From Streptomyces sp. MJM8645 (GTDB taxonomy: Bacteria > Actinomycetota > Actinomycetes > Streptomycetales > Streptomycetaceae), in NCBI RefSeq assembly GCF_001625365.1, contig NZ_LJJF01000001.1:4537001-4601000 (forward strand): 64,000 nt of DNA, in the 5' to 3' direction. The notes below the pieces were generated by a model. The model saw only the letters and a program-made list of their open reading frames with translations. It had not been told where the DNA came from and did not search any database. Every line of letters begins with the position of its first letter. Position 1 is the first letter of the stretch. This document shows, one piece after another, positions 1 through 9,357 of the stretch. A program made the translations under genes and the position numbers.

Positions 1-429
1 CCCGAGGACGCCTGGTCCACCGGGATGTACTGGTCCGAGCTGGCCGAGACCCACCCCGGCGGCACCCGCCACTACACCGTCGCCACCACCGCGGACGGCG
101 CCATCGTCGGCTACGCCGGGCTGATGGCGATCGCCGGCGAGGGCGACGTCCAGACCATCGCCGTCGACCAGCGCCACCAGGGCGCCGGCCTCGGCGCGGC
201 GCTGCTCACCGACCTGATCCGGGAGGCCGCCCGCCGCGGCTGCGCCGAACTGCTGCTGGAGGTGCGGGTGGACAATCCGCGCGCCCAGCAGTTGTACGAG
301 CGCTTCGGCTTCCAACCGGTGGGCATCCGGCGCGGCTACTACCAGCCCGCCAACGTCGACGCGCTGGTGATGCGCCTCGACCACCCCAGCACTGACCCGA
401 AGGACCTTAAGGACACCCGCCATGGCTGA
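1..429 (+). CDS. rimI: Ribosomal-protein-alanine N-acetyltransferase RimI (5' truncated by window edge)
   Basis: The frame is open from base 1, so the start lies upstream of the window and only the C-terminal part is present. It encodes a GNAT-fold acetyltransferase. The acetyl-CoA loop is visible as QRHQGAGLGAALL, followed by a helix and a conserved LEVRVDNPRAQQLYERFGF block that is typical of RimI. RimI acetylates the N-terminal alanine of ribosomal protein S18 in E. coli; the substrate here is inferred. The stop overlaps the tsaD start by 8 bp, so the two are translationally coupled. rimI-tsaD adjacency is common in actinobacteria and belongs to the TsaB-RimI-TsaD block. Confidence 0.88.
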   Translation, partial: PEDAWSTGMYWSELAETHPGGTRHYTVATTADGAIVGYAGLMAIAGEGDVQTIAVDQRHQGAGLGAALLTDLIREAARRGCAELLLEVRVDNPRAQQLYERFGFQPVGIRRGYYQPANVDALVMRLDHPSTDPKDLKDTRHG

Positions 430-1528
430 CGAACCGCTCGTCCTCGGCATCGAGACCTCCTGCGACGAGACCGGCGTCGGCATCGTGCGCGGCACCACGC
501 TGCTGGCCGACGCGGTCGCCTCCAGCGTCAACGACCACGCCCGCTTCGGCGGCGTCGTCCCGGAGATCGCCAGTCGCGCCCACCTGGAGGCGATGGTCCC
601 GACCATCCAGCGCGCGCTGGACACCGCCGGCGTCAAGGCGAGCGACCTGGACGGCATCGCGGTCACCGCCGGCCCCGGCCTGGCCGGCGCGCTGCTGGTC
701 GGTGTCAGCGCCGCCAAGGCGTACGCCTGGGCGCTGGACAAGCCGCTGTACGGGGTCAACCACCTCGCCTCGCACATCTGCGTCGACCAGCTGGAGCACG
801 GCCGGCTGCCGTCGCCGACGATGGCGCTGCTGGTCTCCGGCGGGCACTCCTCGCTGCTGCTCAGCGAGGACATCACCAGCGACGTCCGCCCGCTCGGCGC
901 GACCATCGACGACGCGGCCGGCGAGGCCTTCGACAAGGTCGCCCGGGTGCTCGGCCTGGGCTTCCCGGGCGGCCCGGTGGTCGACCGCACCGCCCGTGAG
1001 GGCGACCCCAAGGCGATCGCCTTCCCGCGCGGCCTGAGCGGCCGCAACGACCCCGCGTACGACTTCTCCTTCTCCGGCCTGAAGACCGCCGTCGCCCGCT
1101 GGGTGGAGGCCAAGCGCCGGGCCGGCGAGGAGGTGCCGATCGCCGACGTGGCGGCGTCCTTCCAGGAGGCCGTCACCGACGTGCTCACCCGCAAGGCCGT
1201 CAAGGCGTGCCGGGACAACGGCGTCGACCACCTGATGATCGGCGGCGGGGTGGCCGCCAACTCGCGGCTGCGCGAGATGGCCCAGCAGCGCTGCGACCGG
1301 GCCGGCATCCGGCTGCGGGTGCCCCGGCCGGGCCTGTGCACCGACAACGGCGCGATGGTGGCCGCGCTGGGCTCCGAGATGGTGTGGCGTGACCGCACGC
1401 CGTCCGCGCTCGACCTGTCCGCCGACTCCTCGCTGCCGGTGACCGAGACGCACGTGCCGGCCGCGGACGTCCGGCACGGCGACGTCCACGGCCAGGCGTA
1501 CCAGGCCCTCACCGGCGGCGCCGAGTGA
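422..1528 (+). CDS. tsaD: tRNA N6-adenosine threonylcarbamoyltransferase TsaD
   Basis: TsaD transfers the threonylcarbamoyl group from TC-AMP to A37 of ANN-decoding tRNAs, working with TsaB and TsaE in the cytoplasm. The 368-residue length is normal for the family. The N-terminal ASKHA signature GIETSCDETGVGIV is at residues 9-22. The metal-binding HxxxH motif (HLASH) is at residues 114-118, the phosphate loop SGGHSSLLL follows near residue 140, and a late GGGVAANSRLR motif is present. The ATG at 422 overlaps the end of rimI. The stop overlaps the GTG start of the next small gene in a GTGA arrangement, so three genes appear to be read as one unit. Confidence 0.97.
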   Translation: MADEPLVLGIETSCDETGVGIVRGTTLLADAVASSVNDHARFGGVVPEIASRAHLEAMVPTIQRALDTAGVKASDLDGIAVTAGPGLAGALLVGVSAAKAYAWALDKPLYGVNHLASHICVDQLEHGRLPSPTMALLVSGGHSSLLLSEDITSDVRPLGATIDDAAGEAFDKVARVLGLGFPGGPVVDRTAREGDPKAIAFPRGLSGRNDPAYDFSFSGLKTAVARWVEAKRRAGEEVPIADVAASFQEAVTDVLTRKAVKACRDNGVDHLMIGGGVAANSRLREMAQQRCDRAGIRLRVPRPGLCTDNGAMVAALGSEMVWRDRTPSALDLSADSSLPVTETHVPAADVRHGDVHGQAYQALTGGAE

Positions 1529-1785
1529 CCGTCGCCGCGATGTGGGAGGCCCGCGCCGCCACCGGCCGCGGGGCCGAACTCGCCTCCTGGGTACGGGAGG
1601 TGGCGCTGCCCGCGGTGCGCGGTTCGGCCGGACTGGTCCGCACCGAGCTGCTCGGCGCGCCCGGCGAACGGGTGCTGCTGATCACCTGGTGGACCGGCGA
1701 GCCGGTGCCGGTCGCCGACCCGCCGGCCGACCTGCTCGGCCGCCCGGTGCACCGCTGGTCCTTCACCAGCGAGCACGTCGAATAG
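1525..1785 (+). CDS. Small protein, possible dimeric alpha/beta-barrel (ABM-like)
   Basis: An 86-residue protein begins at a GTG that overlaps the tsaD stop by 4 bp (GTGA), so it is probably translationally coupled to tsaD. The sequence opens with a strand (VAAMWEARA), continues with a helix (GRGAELASWVREVALP) and a second strand (GLVRTELLG), and has a central VLLITWW strand. This layout resembles antibiotic-biosynthesis-monooxygenase-type ferredoxin-like barrels, which act as small oxygenases or ligand-binding dimers. No catalytic residue can be assigned from sequence alone. The family guess rests on pattern and length only. The gene itself is well supported by the overlap and codon use. Confidence 0.7.
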   Translation: MTVAAMWEARAATGRGAELASWVREVALPAVRGSAGLVRTELLGAPGERVLLITWWTGEPVPVADPPADLLGRPVHRWSFTSEHVE

Positions 1786-1865
1786 GCGCTGTCCGGGAAC
1801 CGCCGCCCCGACCGCTACCGTGCATAGCTGAGAAGAAGCTGGACGGGAACCGGGAGCGCGCTGCG

Positions 1866-2780
1866 GTGAACAGGGACGGTCGGAGCAGGACCAGGACGTA
1901 CGCGGTGGGGGCGCTGGCCCTGCTGGCCCTGGCCACCGGATGCGGCGACAACGGGGGCGGCGCCGCCCCGGCGGCGGCCGGCGGCAGCTCGGCGGCCACG
2001 CCCCAGCCCGCCGGCGGCGGCGCCGTGCCGACCAGCCCGGCTGGCACGCCCACCACCGCGGCCCCGGCCGGCGGGGACCCGGCGGCCTGGGCGAAGTGGA
2101 ACCTCAAGCCGCTGGCGCCGGCCCCCGCGCCGCCCGCGGACAAGCCCATCAAGCTCGAACGGACCGGCCCCGTACCGGTGTTCAGCGAGGTGAAGACGAG
2201 CGACAAGGTCGTCTTCATCACCATCGACGACGGCGCCGAGAAGGACCCGAAGTTCGTCGAGATGCTGACCGAGCTCAAGGTGCCGATCTCGATGTTCCTG
2301 ACCCGGGACATCGTCAAGAACGACTACGGCTACTTCAAGCCGCTCCAGGCGCTCGGCAACCACATCCAGAACCACACCGTGGACCACCCGGTGATGAGCA
2401 AGATCCCGGCGGAGAAACAGAAGTCCGAGATCTGCGACGCGCAGTCCGCGCTCACCCAGCAGTACGGCACCGCCCCGCTGCTGTTCCGCCCGCCGTTCGG
2501 GGACGGCGCCAACACCCCGACGCTGAACAACTCGGTCCAGCAGTGCGGCCCGCGCGCGATGGTGCTCTGGCGTGAGTCGATGCAGATCCACGACATGCAG
2601 TACCAGGCGGCGGACAAGAAGCTGAAGTCCGGCGACATCATCCTGGCGCACTTCCGCGGCCCGAAGGAGCTCAAGGGCGCCACGATGACCCAGATGTTCG
2701 GCGACCTGCTGGCCCGGATCCAGGAGCAGGGCTTCTCGGTGGCCCGGCTGGAGGACTACATCCAGGCGCCCGCCTCGTAG
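1866..2780 (+). CDS. Polysaccharide deacetylase-family lipoprotein
   Basis: The start is placed at the GTG at 1866 because it gives a clean lipoprotein signal: MNRDGRSRTRTY, a hydrophobic stretch ALALLALA, and the lipobox LATGC with the lipid-modified Cys at residue 27. A Pro/Ala/Gly-rich linker of about 60 residues follows. The catalytic NodB domain has TIDDG (metal Asp pair), NHTVDHP (metal His residues) and RPPFGDG. These are the three classical motifs of carbohydrate esterase family 4, which removes acetyl groups from peptidoglycan, chitin or other polymers. The protein should sit on the outer face of the membrane. The exact substrate is not evident. At 304 residues it is a normal size for the family. 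Confidence 0.88.
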   Translation: MNRDGRSRTRTYAVGALALLALATGCGDNGGGAAPAAAGGSSAATPQPAGGGAVPTSPAGTPTTAAPAGGDPAAWAKWNLKPLAPAPAPPADKPIKLERTGPVPVFSEVKTSDKVVFITIDDGAEKDPKFVEMLTELKVPISMFLTRDIVKNDYGYFKPLQALGNHIQNHTVDHPVMSKIPAEKQKSEICDAQSALTQQYGTAPLLFRPPFGDGANTPTLNNSVQQCGPRAMVLWRESMQIHDMQYQAADKKLKSGDIILAHFRGPKELKGATMTQMFGDLLARIQEQGFSVARLEDYIQAPAS

Positions 2781-2805
2781 TCCGGGCGCCCGCCCCGTAA
2801 CCGCC

Positions 2806-3972
2806 TCAGGCGGGCCGGCCGAGCATCATCAGCGGCCCGTTGTCGGTGCGGCTGAGGATCACCGTGACGGCGTTCGGCCCGGAGGGCTTGAGCTGGCGGC
2901 GCAGCTCCTCCGGGGTGATCGCCATCCCGCGCTTCTTGATCACCACCGTGCCGACCCCGCGCTCGCGCAGCAGCGCCTTCAGCCGCTTGATGTGGAACGG
3001 CAGCACGTCGGTGAGCTCGAAGGCGTGCGCGTACGGGGTGGCGACCAGCCGGTCCGAGGTGAGGTAGGCGATCTTCGGGTCGATCAGCCGGCCGCCCACC
3101 TGCTCGGCCACCTCGGCCACCAGGTGGGCCCGGATCACCGCGCCGTCCGGCTCGTACAGGTAGCGCCCGACCGGGCCGGCCGGCGGGTCGGGCAGGTCGC
3201 CGCCGGTGAGGCTGGCGGCCTGCGGCAGCAGGGTGGCGCGGTGCGGGCGGGCGGCCCCGGTGCCGAACCAGAGCACCGCCTCCTTCACGTCGCCGTGGTC
3301 GGAGACCCACTCCGCCTCGGCGTCGGCCGGGACGGCCTCGTGCGGGATGCCCGGGGCCACCTTCAGCGCGCCGATCGGGGTCCGGCGGCCGGCCTCGATC
3401 GCCCAGGAGAGCGGCGGGGCGTACGCCTCCGGGTCGAACACCCGGCCGCGCGCCGTCCGCCGCGCCGGGTCGGTGAACACCGCGTCGTAGCCGGTGACGT
3501 CCACCTCGGCGACGTCCGCGCAGCGCACCCGGACCAGGTCGGCCAGGCCCAGCGCGGCCGCGTTGGCGGCGGTGGCGGCGCAGGCCGCCGGGTCCTTGTC
3601 GACGGCCAGCACCTCGATCCCGGCCCTGGCCAGCGCCAGCACGTCCCCGCCGATGCCGCAGCACAGGTCGGCCAGCCGGCGGACGCCCAGCTCGGCGAAA
3701 CGGCGCGCCCGCCACTCGGCCACGCTGCGCCGGGTGGACTGCTCGACGCCGTTGGGCGTGAAGTACATCAGGTCGGCGTCCGCCCCGAACTTCGCCCGCG
3801 CCCGCTGCCGCAGCCGGGCCTGCCCGAAGGCCGCCGAGACCAGCTCGGCCGGGTGCCCCCGCCGCAGCCTGGTGGCCAGCGACAGCTCCTCCTCGGGCGT
3901 GAACTCGCGCAGTTCGGCGAGCAGGGCCTGGCCCTCGGGGGTCAGCAGGGGTTGGAGGTTCTCGGTGTCCAC
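2806..3972 (-). CDS. Class I SAM-dependent methyltransferase with C-terminal THUMP-like domain
   Basis: A 388-residue protein read from the GTG at 3972 (MDTENLQPLLTPEGQALL). Starts further upstream would add a proline-rich stretch that does not look conserved. The Rossmann core shows the SAM motif ADLCCGIGGDVLALARAG around residues 95-112, then the acidic VLAVDKDPAA and the FTDPARR motif typical of this family. The C-terminal 80 residues, with VVIKKRGMAITPEELRRQL, match the THUMP-like domain found in actinobacterial members. THUMP-like modules suggest an RNA substrate, but none is established. It is divergent from groES, whose promoter occupies the gap. Confidence 0.85.
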   Translation of the reverse strand: MDTENLQPLLTPEGQALLAELREFTPEEELSLATRLRRGHPAELVSAAFGQARLRQRARAKFGADADLMYFTPNGVEQSTRRSVAEWRARRFAELGVRRLADLCCGIGGDVLALARAGIEVLAVDKDPAACAATAANAAALGLADLVRVRCADVAEVDVTGYDAVFTDPARRTARGRVFDPEAYAPPLSWAIEAGRRTPIGALKVAPGIPHEAVPADAEAEWVSDHGDVKEAVLWFGTGAARPHRATLLPQAASLTGGDLPDPPAGPVGRYLYEPDGAVIRAHLVAEVAEQVGGRLIDPKIAYLTSDRLVATPYAHAFELTDVLPFHIKRLKALLRERGVGTVVIKKRGMAITPEELRRQLKPSGPNAVTVILSRTDNGPLMMLGRPA

Positions 3973-4090
3973 GGGGCCATTCTGGCGGGTTGGCCGCCCC
4001 ACCGGCTCCGACGGTGCCGGCGCGGTGGGGCGGGGCGGTCGCACGGGTGTACGGCTCCGTGCCCGCGGTTCGGGATGCCCGGGCGCGCCG

Positions 4091-4117
4091 TTGGCACTCT
4101 GGTTGACTGAGTGCTAA
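4091..4117 (+). promoter_or_regulatory. CIRCE operator 1 (HrcA site), covering the groES -35 region
   Basis: TTGGCACTC, 9 bases, then GAGTGCTAA. This matches the CIRCE consensus (TTAGCACTC-N9-GAGTGCTAA) with one change in the left arm. The repressor HrcA binds this element. The groES -35 hexamer lies inside the spacer, so bound HrcA should block RNA polymerase directly. Confidence 0.95.
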
Positions 4118-4131
4118 CACCGGCCTATGGT
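4103..4131 (+). promoter_or_regulatory. groES-groEL vegetative promoter
   Basis: TTGACT at 4103-4108 and TATGGT at 4126-4131 are separated by 17 bases, a good match to the principal-sigma (HrdB) consensus. The promoter lies between two CIRCE elements, and the expected transcription start falls at about 4137-4140, at the left arm of the second CIRCE. Confidence 0.85.
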
Positions 4132-4136
4132 CGTCC

Positions 4137-4164
4137 TTGGCACTCCCCACTGGGGGAGTGCTAA
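4137..4164 (+). promoter_or_regulatory. CIRCE operator 2, at the groES transcription start
   Basis: TTGGCACTC, 10 bases, then GAGTGCTAA. The inner bases extend the inverted repeat to CACTCCCC-ACTG-GGGGAGTG. The spacer is one base longer than the usual nine. In the mRNA this element would also form a stable 5' hairpin. Confidence 0.9.
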
Positions 4165-4257
4165 CGCGAAGACGTGTGCCTGACCCCCGCGACGGCAGGC
4201 CCGCAGGTTCGCTCCTACCCGTTAGAAACCCCGTAATCTCCGAAGGGGAGCTCGGAC

Positions 4258-4563
4258 GTGACCACCAGCAGCAAGGTTGCCATCAAGCCGCTTGAGGACC
4301 GCATCGTGGTCCAGCCGCTCGACGCCGAGACCACCACGGCCTCCGGCCTGGTTATCCCGGACACCGCCAAGGAGAAGCCCCAGGAGGGCGTCGTCCTGGC
4401 CGTCGGCCCGGGTCGCTTCGAGGACGGCCAGCGTCTGCCGCTCGACGTCGCCGTCGGTGACATCGTCCTGTACTCGAAGTACGGCGGCACCGAGGTGAAG
4501 TACCAGGGCGAGGAGTACCTGGTTCTCTCCGCTCGCGACGTTCTCGCCATCATCGAGAAGTAA
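4258..4563 (+). CDS. groES: Co-chaperonin GroES (Hsp10)
   Basis: GroES is the heptameric lid of the GroEL folding chamber. This 101-residue protein starts at GTG 4258 behind a GAAGGGGAG ribosome site. It carries the family landmarks IKPLEDRIVVQPLDAE at the N-terminus, the mobile loop TTASGLVIPDTAKEKPQEG (GroEL contact) and the C-terminal GTEVKYQGEEYLVL. It is first in the CIRCE-controlled operon, and groEL follows after 116 bases without a terminator. Regulation by HrcA is inferred from the two operators. Confidence 0.98.
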   Translation: MTTSSKVAIKPLEDRIVVQPLDAETTTASGLVIPDTAKEKPQEGVVLAVGPGRFEDGQRLPLDVAVGDIVLYSKYGGTEVKYQGEEYLVLSARDVLAIIEK

Positions 4564-4679
4564 GTCGTTCCGACCCGCCCCGGATCCGTGTCCCAAGTGA
4601 CAGGGGCCCGGGGCGTGGTTGTTGGTTCACGTAGTCCGGCGGCCGGTGGGCCGGCCGAAGCCCCGAGGGAATAGGGAAC

Positions 4680-6305
<1,626 letters not shown>

Positions 6306-6320
6306 CGCCTGACGGTCGAC

Positions 6321-6362
6321 CGGAGGCCCGGCCGCGCCCCTCGGGGTGCGGCCGGGCCTCCG
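6321..6362 (+). terminator. groES-groEL operon terminator
   Basis: A 15-bp perfect GC stem (CGGAGGCCCGGCCGC and its complement) with a short loop around 6338-6344 begins 16 bases after the groEL stop. There is no U-run, as is usual for Streptomyces terminators. Confidence 0.85.
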
Positions 6363-6401
6363 GCGTGTCCGGCGTTTGAGGCTTCAATCATCAGTGGAAT
6401 T

Positions 6402-6436
6402 TTGCCATTGGCAAAGATTGCCTTATAACTAAGGCA
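6402..6436 (+). promoter_or_regulatory. Likely leaderless promoter and autoregulatory palindromes of the LysR gene
   Basis: TTGCCA (6402-6407), a 16-base spacer and TATAAC (6424-6429) form a good vegetative promoter. The ATG at 6436 is only six bases beyond the -10 box, so the mRNA probably starts at or next to the start codon. Two inverted repeats overlap the promoter: TTTGCCA-T-TGGCAAA (6401-6415) over the -35 box, and TGCCTTA-TAAC-TAAGGCA (6419-6436) over the -10 box and start. No Shine-Dalgarno sequence is present. Confidence 0.7.
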
Positions 6437-7431
6437 TGATCGAGGCCCGTCACCTGCGCGTCCTGCGTGCTGTCGCCCGCACCGGCTCCTTCTCCGCCGC
6501 CGCTCGCGAGCTGGGCTGTACGCAGCCCGCCATCAGCCAGCAGATGAAGGCCCTGGAGAAGTCGGTGGACACCCCGCTGGTGGTCCGCTGCGGCCGGGGC
6601 ATGCAGCTCAGCGAGGCGGGGAGGGTGCTGCTCAAGCACGCCACCGGGATCCTGGCCGGGCTCTCCGCCGCCGAGGAGGAGATCGCCGCGATCGCCGGGC
6701 TGCGGGCCGGCCGGGTGCGGCTGGTCTCCTTCCCGACCGCGAGCTCCACCCTGGTGCCGCCCGCGGTCGCCCGGCTGCGGGACAGCCATCCGGGGGTGCG
6801 CGTGTCGCTGGTCGAGGCGGAGCCGCCGGAGTCGCTGGCGATGCTGCGCGGCGGCGAGTGCGAGATCGCGCTGGCCTTCCGCTACCCGCAGTCCGACGGC
6901 GGCGCCGCGCTGCCGGCGCCCGCGCACGGGACGCCGCGCGAGGCGCGGGCCGAGGCCAACCTGGAGGCGCAGCAGCTGAGTGCCGGCTCCGACTGGTCCG
7001 ATCTGGTGGTCACCCCGCTGCTGGATGACCCGCTGGTGGGCCTGCTGCCCGCCGCGCACCGGCTGGCGGGGCGCGGCAGGCCGGTGGAGCTGGCCGAGCT
7101 GGCGGGGGAGCAGTGGATCGCGGGCTGCCCGCAGTGCCGGGGGCACCTGGTGGAGCTGTGCGCGGCGGCGGGCTTCGAGCCCCGGATCGACTTCGCGACC
7201 GACGACTATCCGGCGGTGGTCGGCCTGGTGGCGGCCGGACTGGGGGTGGCGGTGCTGCCCCGGCTGGCGCTGCAGTCGGTGCGCCCGGACGGGGTGTCGA
7301 CGGTGCCGGTGCGGACGGCCGCGGGGGCGCCGGCGGTGCGGCAGGTGGTCGCGCTGACCCTGCCGGATCTGGCCGAGGTGCCGGCCGTGGCGCTGATGCT
7401 GGAGCGGCTGGCGGGGTCGGCCGGGCGCTGA
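6436..7431 (+). CDS. LysR-family transcriptional regulator
   Basis: A 331-residue regulator. Residues 1-60 form the winged helix-turn-helix (RHLRVLRAVARTGSFSAAAR, then GCTQPAISQQMKALEKSV). Residues 90-320 form the two-lobe substrate-binding domain with GRVRLVSFPTASSTLVPPAV. The gene stands alone between the groEL terminator and convergent whiD, so no target gene is indicated by context apart from itself. The ATG at 6436 is supported by the conserved N-terminus; it has no ribosome site, and the -10 box is immediately upstream. The effector is unknown. Confidence 0.9.
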   Translation: MIEARHLRVLRAVARTGSFSAAARELGCTQPAISQQMKALEKSVDTPLVVRCGRGMQLSEAGRVLLKHATGILAGLSAAEEEIAAIAGLRAGRVRLVSFPTASSTLVPPAVARLRDSHPGVRVSLVEAEPPESLAMLRGGECEIALAFRYPQSDGGAALPAPAHGTPREARAEANLEAQQLSAGSDWSDLVVTPLLDDPLVGLLPAAHRLAGRGRPVELAELAGEQWIAGCPQCRGHLVELCAAAGFEPRIDFATDDYPAVVGLVAAGLGVAVLPRLALQSVRPDGVSTVPVRTAAGAPAVRQVVALTLPDLAEVPAVALMLERLAGSAGR

Positions 7432-7456
7432 CCTCTGGGGCCTGAGCGTTCTGGAC

Positions 7457-7473
7457 CGGGCTTGAACAGCCCG
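7457..7473 (+). terminator. Small hairpin after the LysR gene
   Basis: CGGGCT-TGAAC-AGCCCG is a 6-bp stem 25 bases after the LysR stop, in the gap shared with convergent whiD. It could be a weak bidirectional terminator. Confidence 0.4.
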
Positions 7474-7520
7474 AAACGCCGCGAGGAAACGTTTCTTCAC
7501 GGCGCGCCGTGGAGGCGGGG

Positions 7521-7847
7521 CTAGCGCCGGGCGATCGCCGGCGGGGTCAGCGGGACCTCCACCAGCCGGTGCCGCGAACGCCCCAGCATCTCCTCGCGCT
7601 CGTCCTCGGTCATCCCGCCCCAGACGCCGTACGGCTCGCGGACCGCCAGCGCGTGCGCCGCGCACTCGGTGATCACCGGGCAGCGCATGCAGACCTCCTT
7701 GGCACTGGCCTCGCGTGAACTCCGCGCGGCCCCGCGTTCGCCCTCGGGGTGGAAGAAGAGCGAACTGTCCACGCCACGGCAGGCTGCGGAGAGCTGCCAG
7801 TCCCAGAGGTCCGCGTTGGGACCTGGGAGGCGGGAGAAATCTGCCAT
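7521..7847 (-). CDS. whiD: WhiB-like [4Fe-4S] regulator WhiD
   Basis: A 108-residue Wbl protein with four cluster-binding cysteines (C23, C53, C56, C62) and the GVWGG turn at residues 74-78, followed by a basic tail. The N-terminal MADFSRLPGPNADLWDWQL and the neighbouring bldM point to WhiD, which is needed for late sporulation (spore septation and wall maturation) in Streptomyces coelicolor. Wbl proteins work by binding region 4 of the principal sigma factor. The assignment rests on remembered sequence and gene order. Its promoter must lie in the 560-bp divergent region shared with bldM. Confidence 0.9.
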   Translation of the reverse strand: MADFSRLPGPNADLWDWQLSAACRGVDSSLFFHPEGERGAARSSREASAKEVCMRCPVITECAAHALAVREPYGVWGGMTEDEREEMLGRSRHRLVEVPLTPPAIARR

Positions 7848-8222
7848 GGCTCATTCCCTTCAGAGGCTCGTCGGCCGTGGGCCGGCGCTCAGCGGGCTGC
7901 TGCTGGGCGGCGCGGCGGGCGTCGATGCACTGGTGTGGACACCTGGAAATATGACTTACGGCAACTCCATGGACAAGTCACCCACAGAGTGGCACAACAG
8001 TCAATGACCATACGAAAGCTATAAAAACGGGCAAAGTGGGCAAGGGGTTCGGCGGGCGCGGGCGTGGCATTCGGGTGGCCGACGGGCGCGCGACACTCCG
8101 CACCGGTGTGCGGGTCGTGCGCCCACCGCGCGCGAGCTGGGCAAAAGTGCGGCGTGTGCACCGCGATGCGGCTGATCGGTAATGGGTTGGCCACGTACAG
8201 TGGTGGAGATGGCCCCGAAGGC
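7848..8222. other. whiD-bldM divergent intergenic region
   Basis: This non-coding stretch is clearly more AT-rich than its surroundings around 7945-8035, where the whiD promoters should be. On the minus strand a TATGGT -10-like hexamer lies close to 8010, but no convincing -35 partner is visible. The region probably integrates several developmental signals. No small ORF here looks like a gene. Confidence 0.5.
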
Positions 8223-8250
8223 CGTAACTCATTCGAGTGACGGTCGTTGG
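8223..8250 (+). promoter_or_regulatory. Candidate sigma-BldN promoter of bldM
   Basis: CGTAAC (8223-8228), a 16-base spacer, then CGTTGG (8245-8250). This closely matches the sigma-BldN consensus as I recall it (CGTAAC, about 16, CGTTGA), and a bldM promoter is a known BldN target. An imperfect palindrome, GTAACTC-ATTC-GAGTGAC, overlaps the -35 box and spacer and may be an operator. Confidence 0.75.
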
Positions 8251-8407
8251 AAGTGCGGAGGCGGTTAGCGGGCGCCGGACGTCGGGAACGATCGCGGGGA
8301 ATTTGAGGCGATCAGCACGGACTCTGTCGCCGATCGGCCGTGTCGGAGAGGTTCGTACCAGCCAGGAGGCTCAACGTGACGCGGATCAGCTGCGGAGGAC
8401 GACGGTC

Positions 8408-9019
8408 ATGACTTCCGTTCTCGTTTGCGACGATTCCCCGCTCGCCCGCGAGGCGCTTCGCCGCGCGGTCGCGACCGTACCCGGTGTGGACCGGGTCACC
8501 ACCGCGACGAACGGGGAGGAGGTCCTCCGCCGCTGGGTGGCCGACCGCTCCGATCTCGTTCTGATGGACGTCCGGATGCCCGGCCTCGGCGGGGTCGAGA
8601 CGGTCCGGCGGCTGCTGTCCGCCGATCCGGGCGCGCGGATCATCATGCTCACCGTCGCCGAGGACCTCGACGGGGTCGCGCTCGCGGTGGCCGCGGGCGC
8701 CCGCGGGTACCTGCACAAGGACGCCTCGCGCGCCGAACTGCGGGCCACCGTCACCCAGGCCCTCGCCGACCCGACCTGGCGGCTCGCCCCGCGCCGGCTG
8801 CGCAGCCCCGACATGGGCGCGGCGCCCACGTTGACGGCGCGTGAGATCCAGGTGCTGGAGGGCATGAGCCACGGCCGCAGCAACGCCGAGATCGGCCGCG
8901 AGCTGTTCCTGTCCGAGGACACCGTCAAGACCCACGCCCGACGGCTGTTCAAGAAGCTCGGGGCCTCCGACCGCGCGCACGCGGTGGCGCTGGGTTTCCG
9001 CTGGGGCCTGGTCCGCTGA
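8408..9019 (+). CDS. bldM: Orphan response regulator BldM
   Basis: A 203-residue NarL/FixJ-type regulator essential for aerial mycelium formation in Streptomyces. The receiver domain (residues 1-120) has the acidic pair in VCDDSP, a central aspartate at residue 54 (LMDVRMPG) and the TVAED block. The LuxR-type HTH at about 140-190 reads LTAREIQVLEGMSHGRSNAEIG. BldM is an orphan receiver that acts without a cognate kinase, alone or as a heterodimer with WhiI; this is family knowledge and is not visible here. The ATG at 8408 has a GGAGG ribosome site nine bases upstream, and longer in-frame starts read through the promoter. Confidence 0.95.
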   Translation: MTSVLVCDDSPLAREALRRAVATVPGVDRVTTATNGEEVLRRWVADRSDLVLMDVRMPGLGGVETVRRLLSADPGARIIMLTVAEDLDGVALAVAAGARGYLHKDASRAELRATVTQALADPTWRLAPRRLRSPDMGAAPTLTAREIQVLEGMSHGRSNAEIGRELFLSEDTVKTHARRLFKKLGASDRAHAVALGFRWGLVR

Positions 9020-9059
9020 CCGCCGGTGGCGCCGCCGGCTGCGGCGCGCCGCCGGCGGT
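9019..9059 (+). terminator. bldM terminator hairpin
   Basis: ACCGCCGG and CCGGCGGT arms enclose further GC pairing and start within the bldM stop codon. This is a strong factor-independent-type hairpin without a U-run. Confidence 0.7.
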
Positions 9060-9357
9060 TCCCGGGACGGACGCCGTCCGGGCGTGTGACGTTACGGTCC
9101 CGAGGTTGCACCATGGAGTAGTGGAGCACCTCGGGGACCAGCGGACAGGCACTGCGGCGAACCACACGGCCGCAGCACATTCGGCGGACGGCGCGAAGGA
9201 CGGGACCACCGACGGCGGCGGGGCGGGAGGCGGCACGGTGCAGGAGGGGCCGGTGGTGCGCGGCGGCACGCCGTACGGCACCGCAGCGCATAACGTTCCG
9301 GTGCACAACTCCGGACGCGGTGCCGCGTTTTCCCGCGCGACCAGGCACCATGGACCG
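9060..9357. other. bldM-shbA intergenic region
   Basis: About 300 bases upstream of shbA. The frame is open from 9106 but the encoded residues are low-complexity (Gly/Thr/His-rich) and unlike sigma factors, so I treat it as leader and promoter DNA. I cannot assign a promoter with confidence. Confidence 0.4.

Noticed and set aside
407..1489. Long open frame antisense to tsaD
   Set aside because: It has no protein-like motifs and lies fully opposite a certain gene.
7486..7495. GAAACGTTTC palindrome between the LysR gene and whiD
   Set aside because: It looks like a LacI-type operator but lies between two convergent gene ends, where an operator would have no promoter to control. It is probably chance.
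9106..9357. N-terminal extension of ShbA from an upstream ATG
   Set aside because: The added residues are Gly/Thr/His-rich and unlike any sigma factor; the ATG at 9358 suits the family length better.
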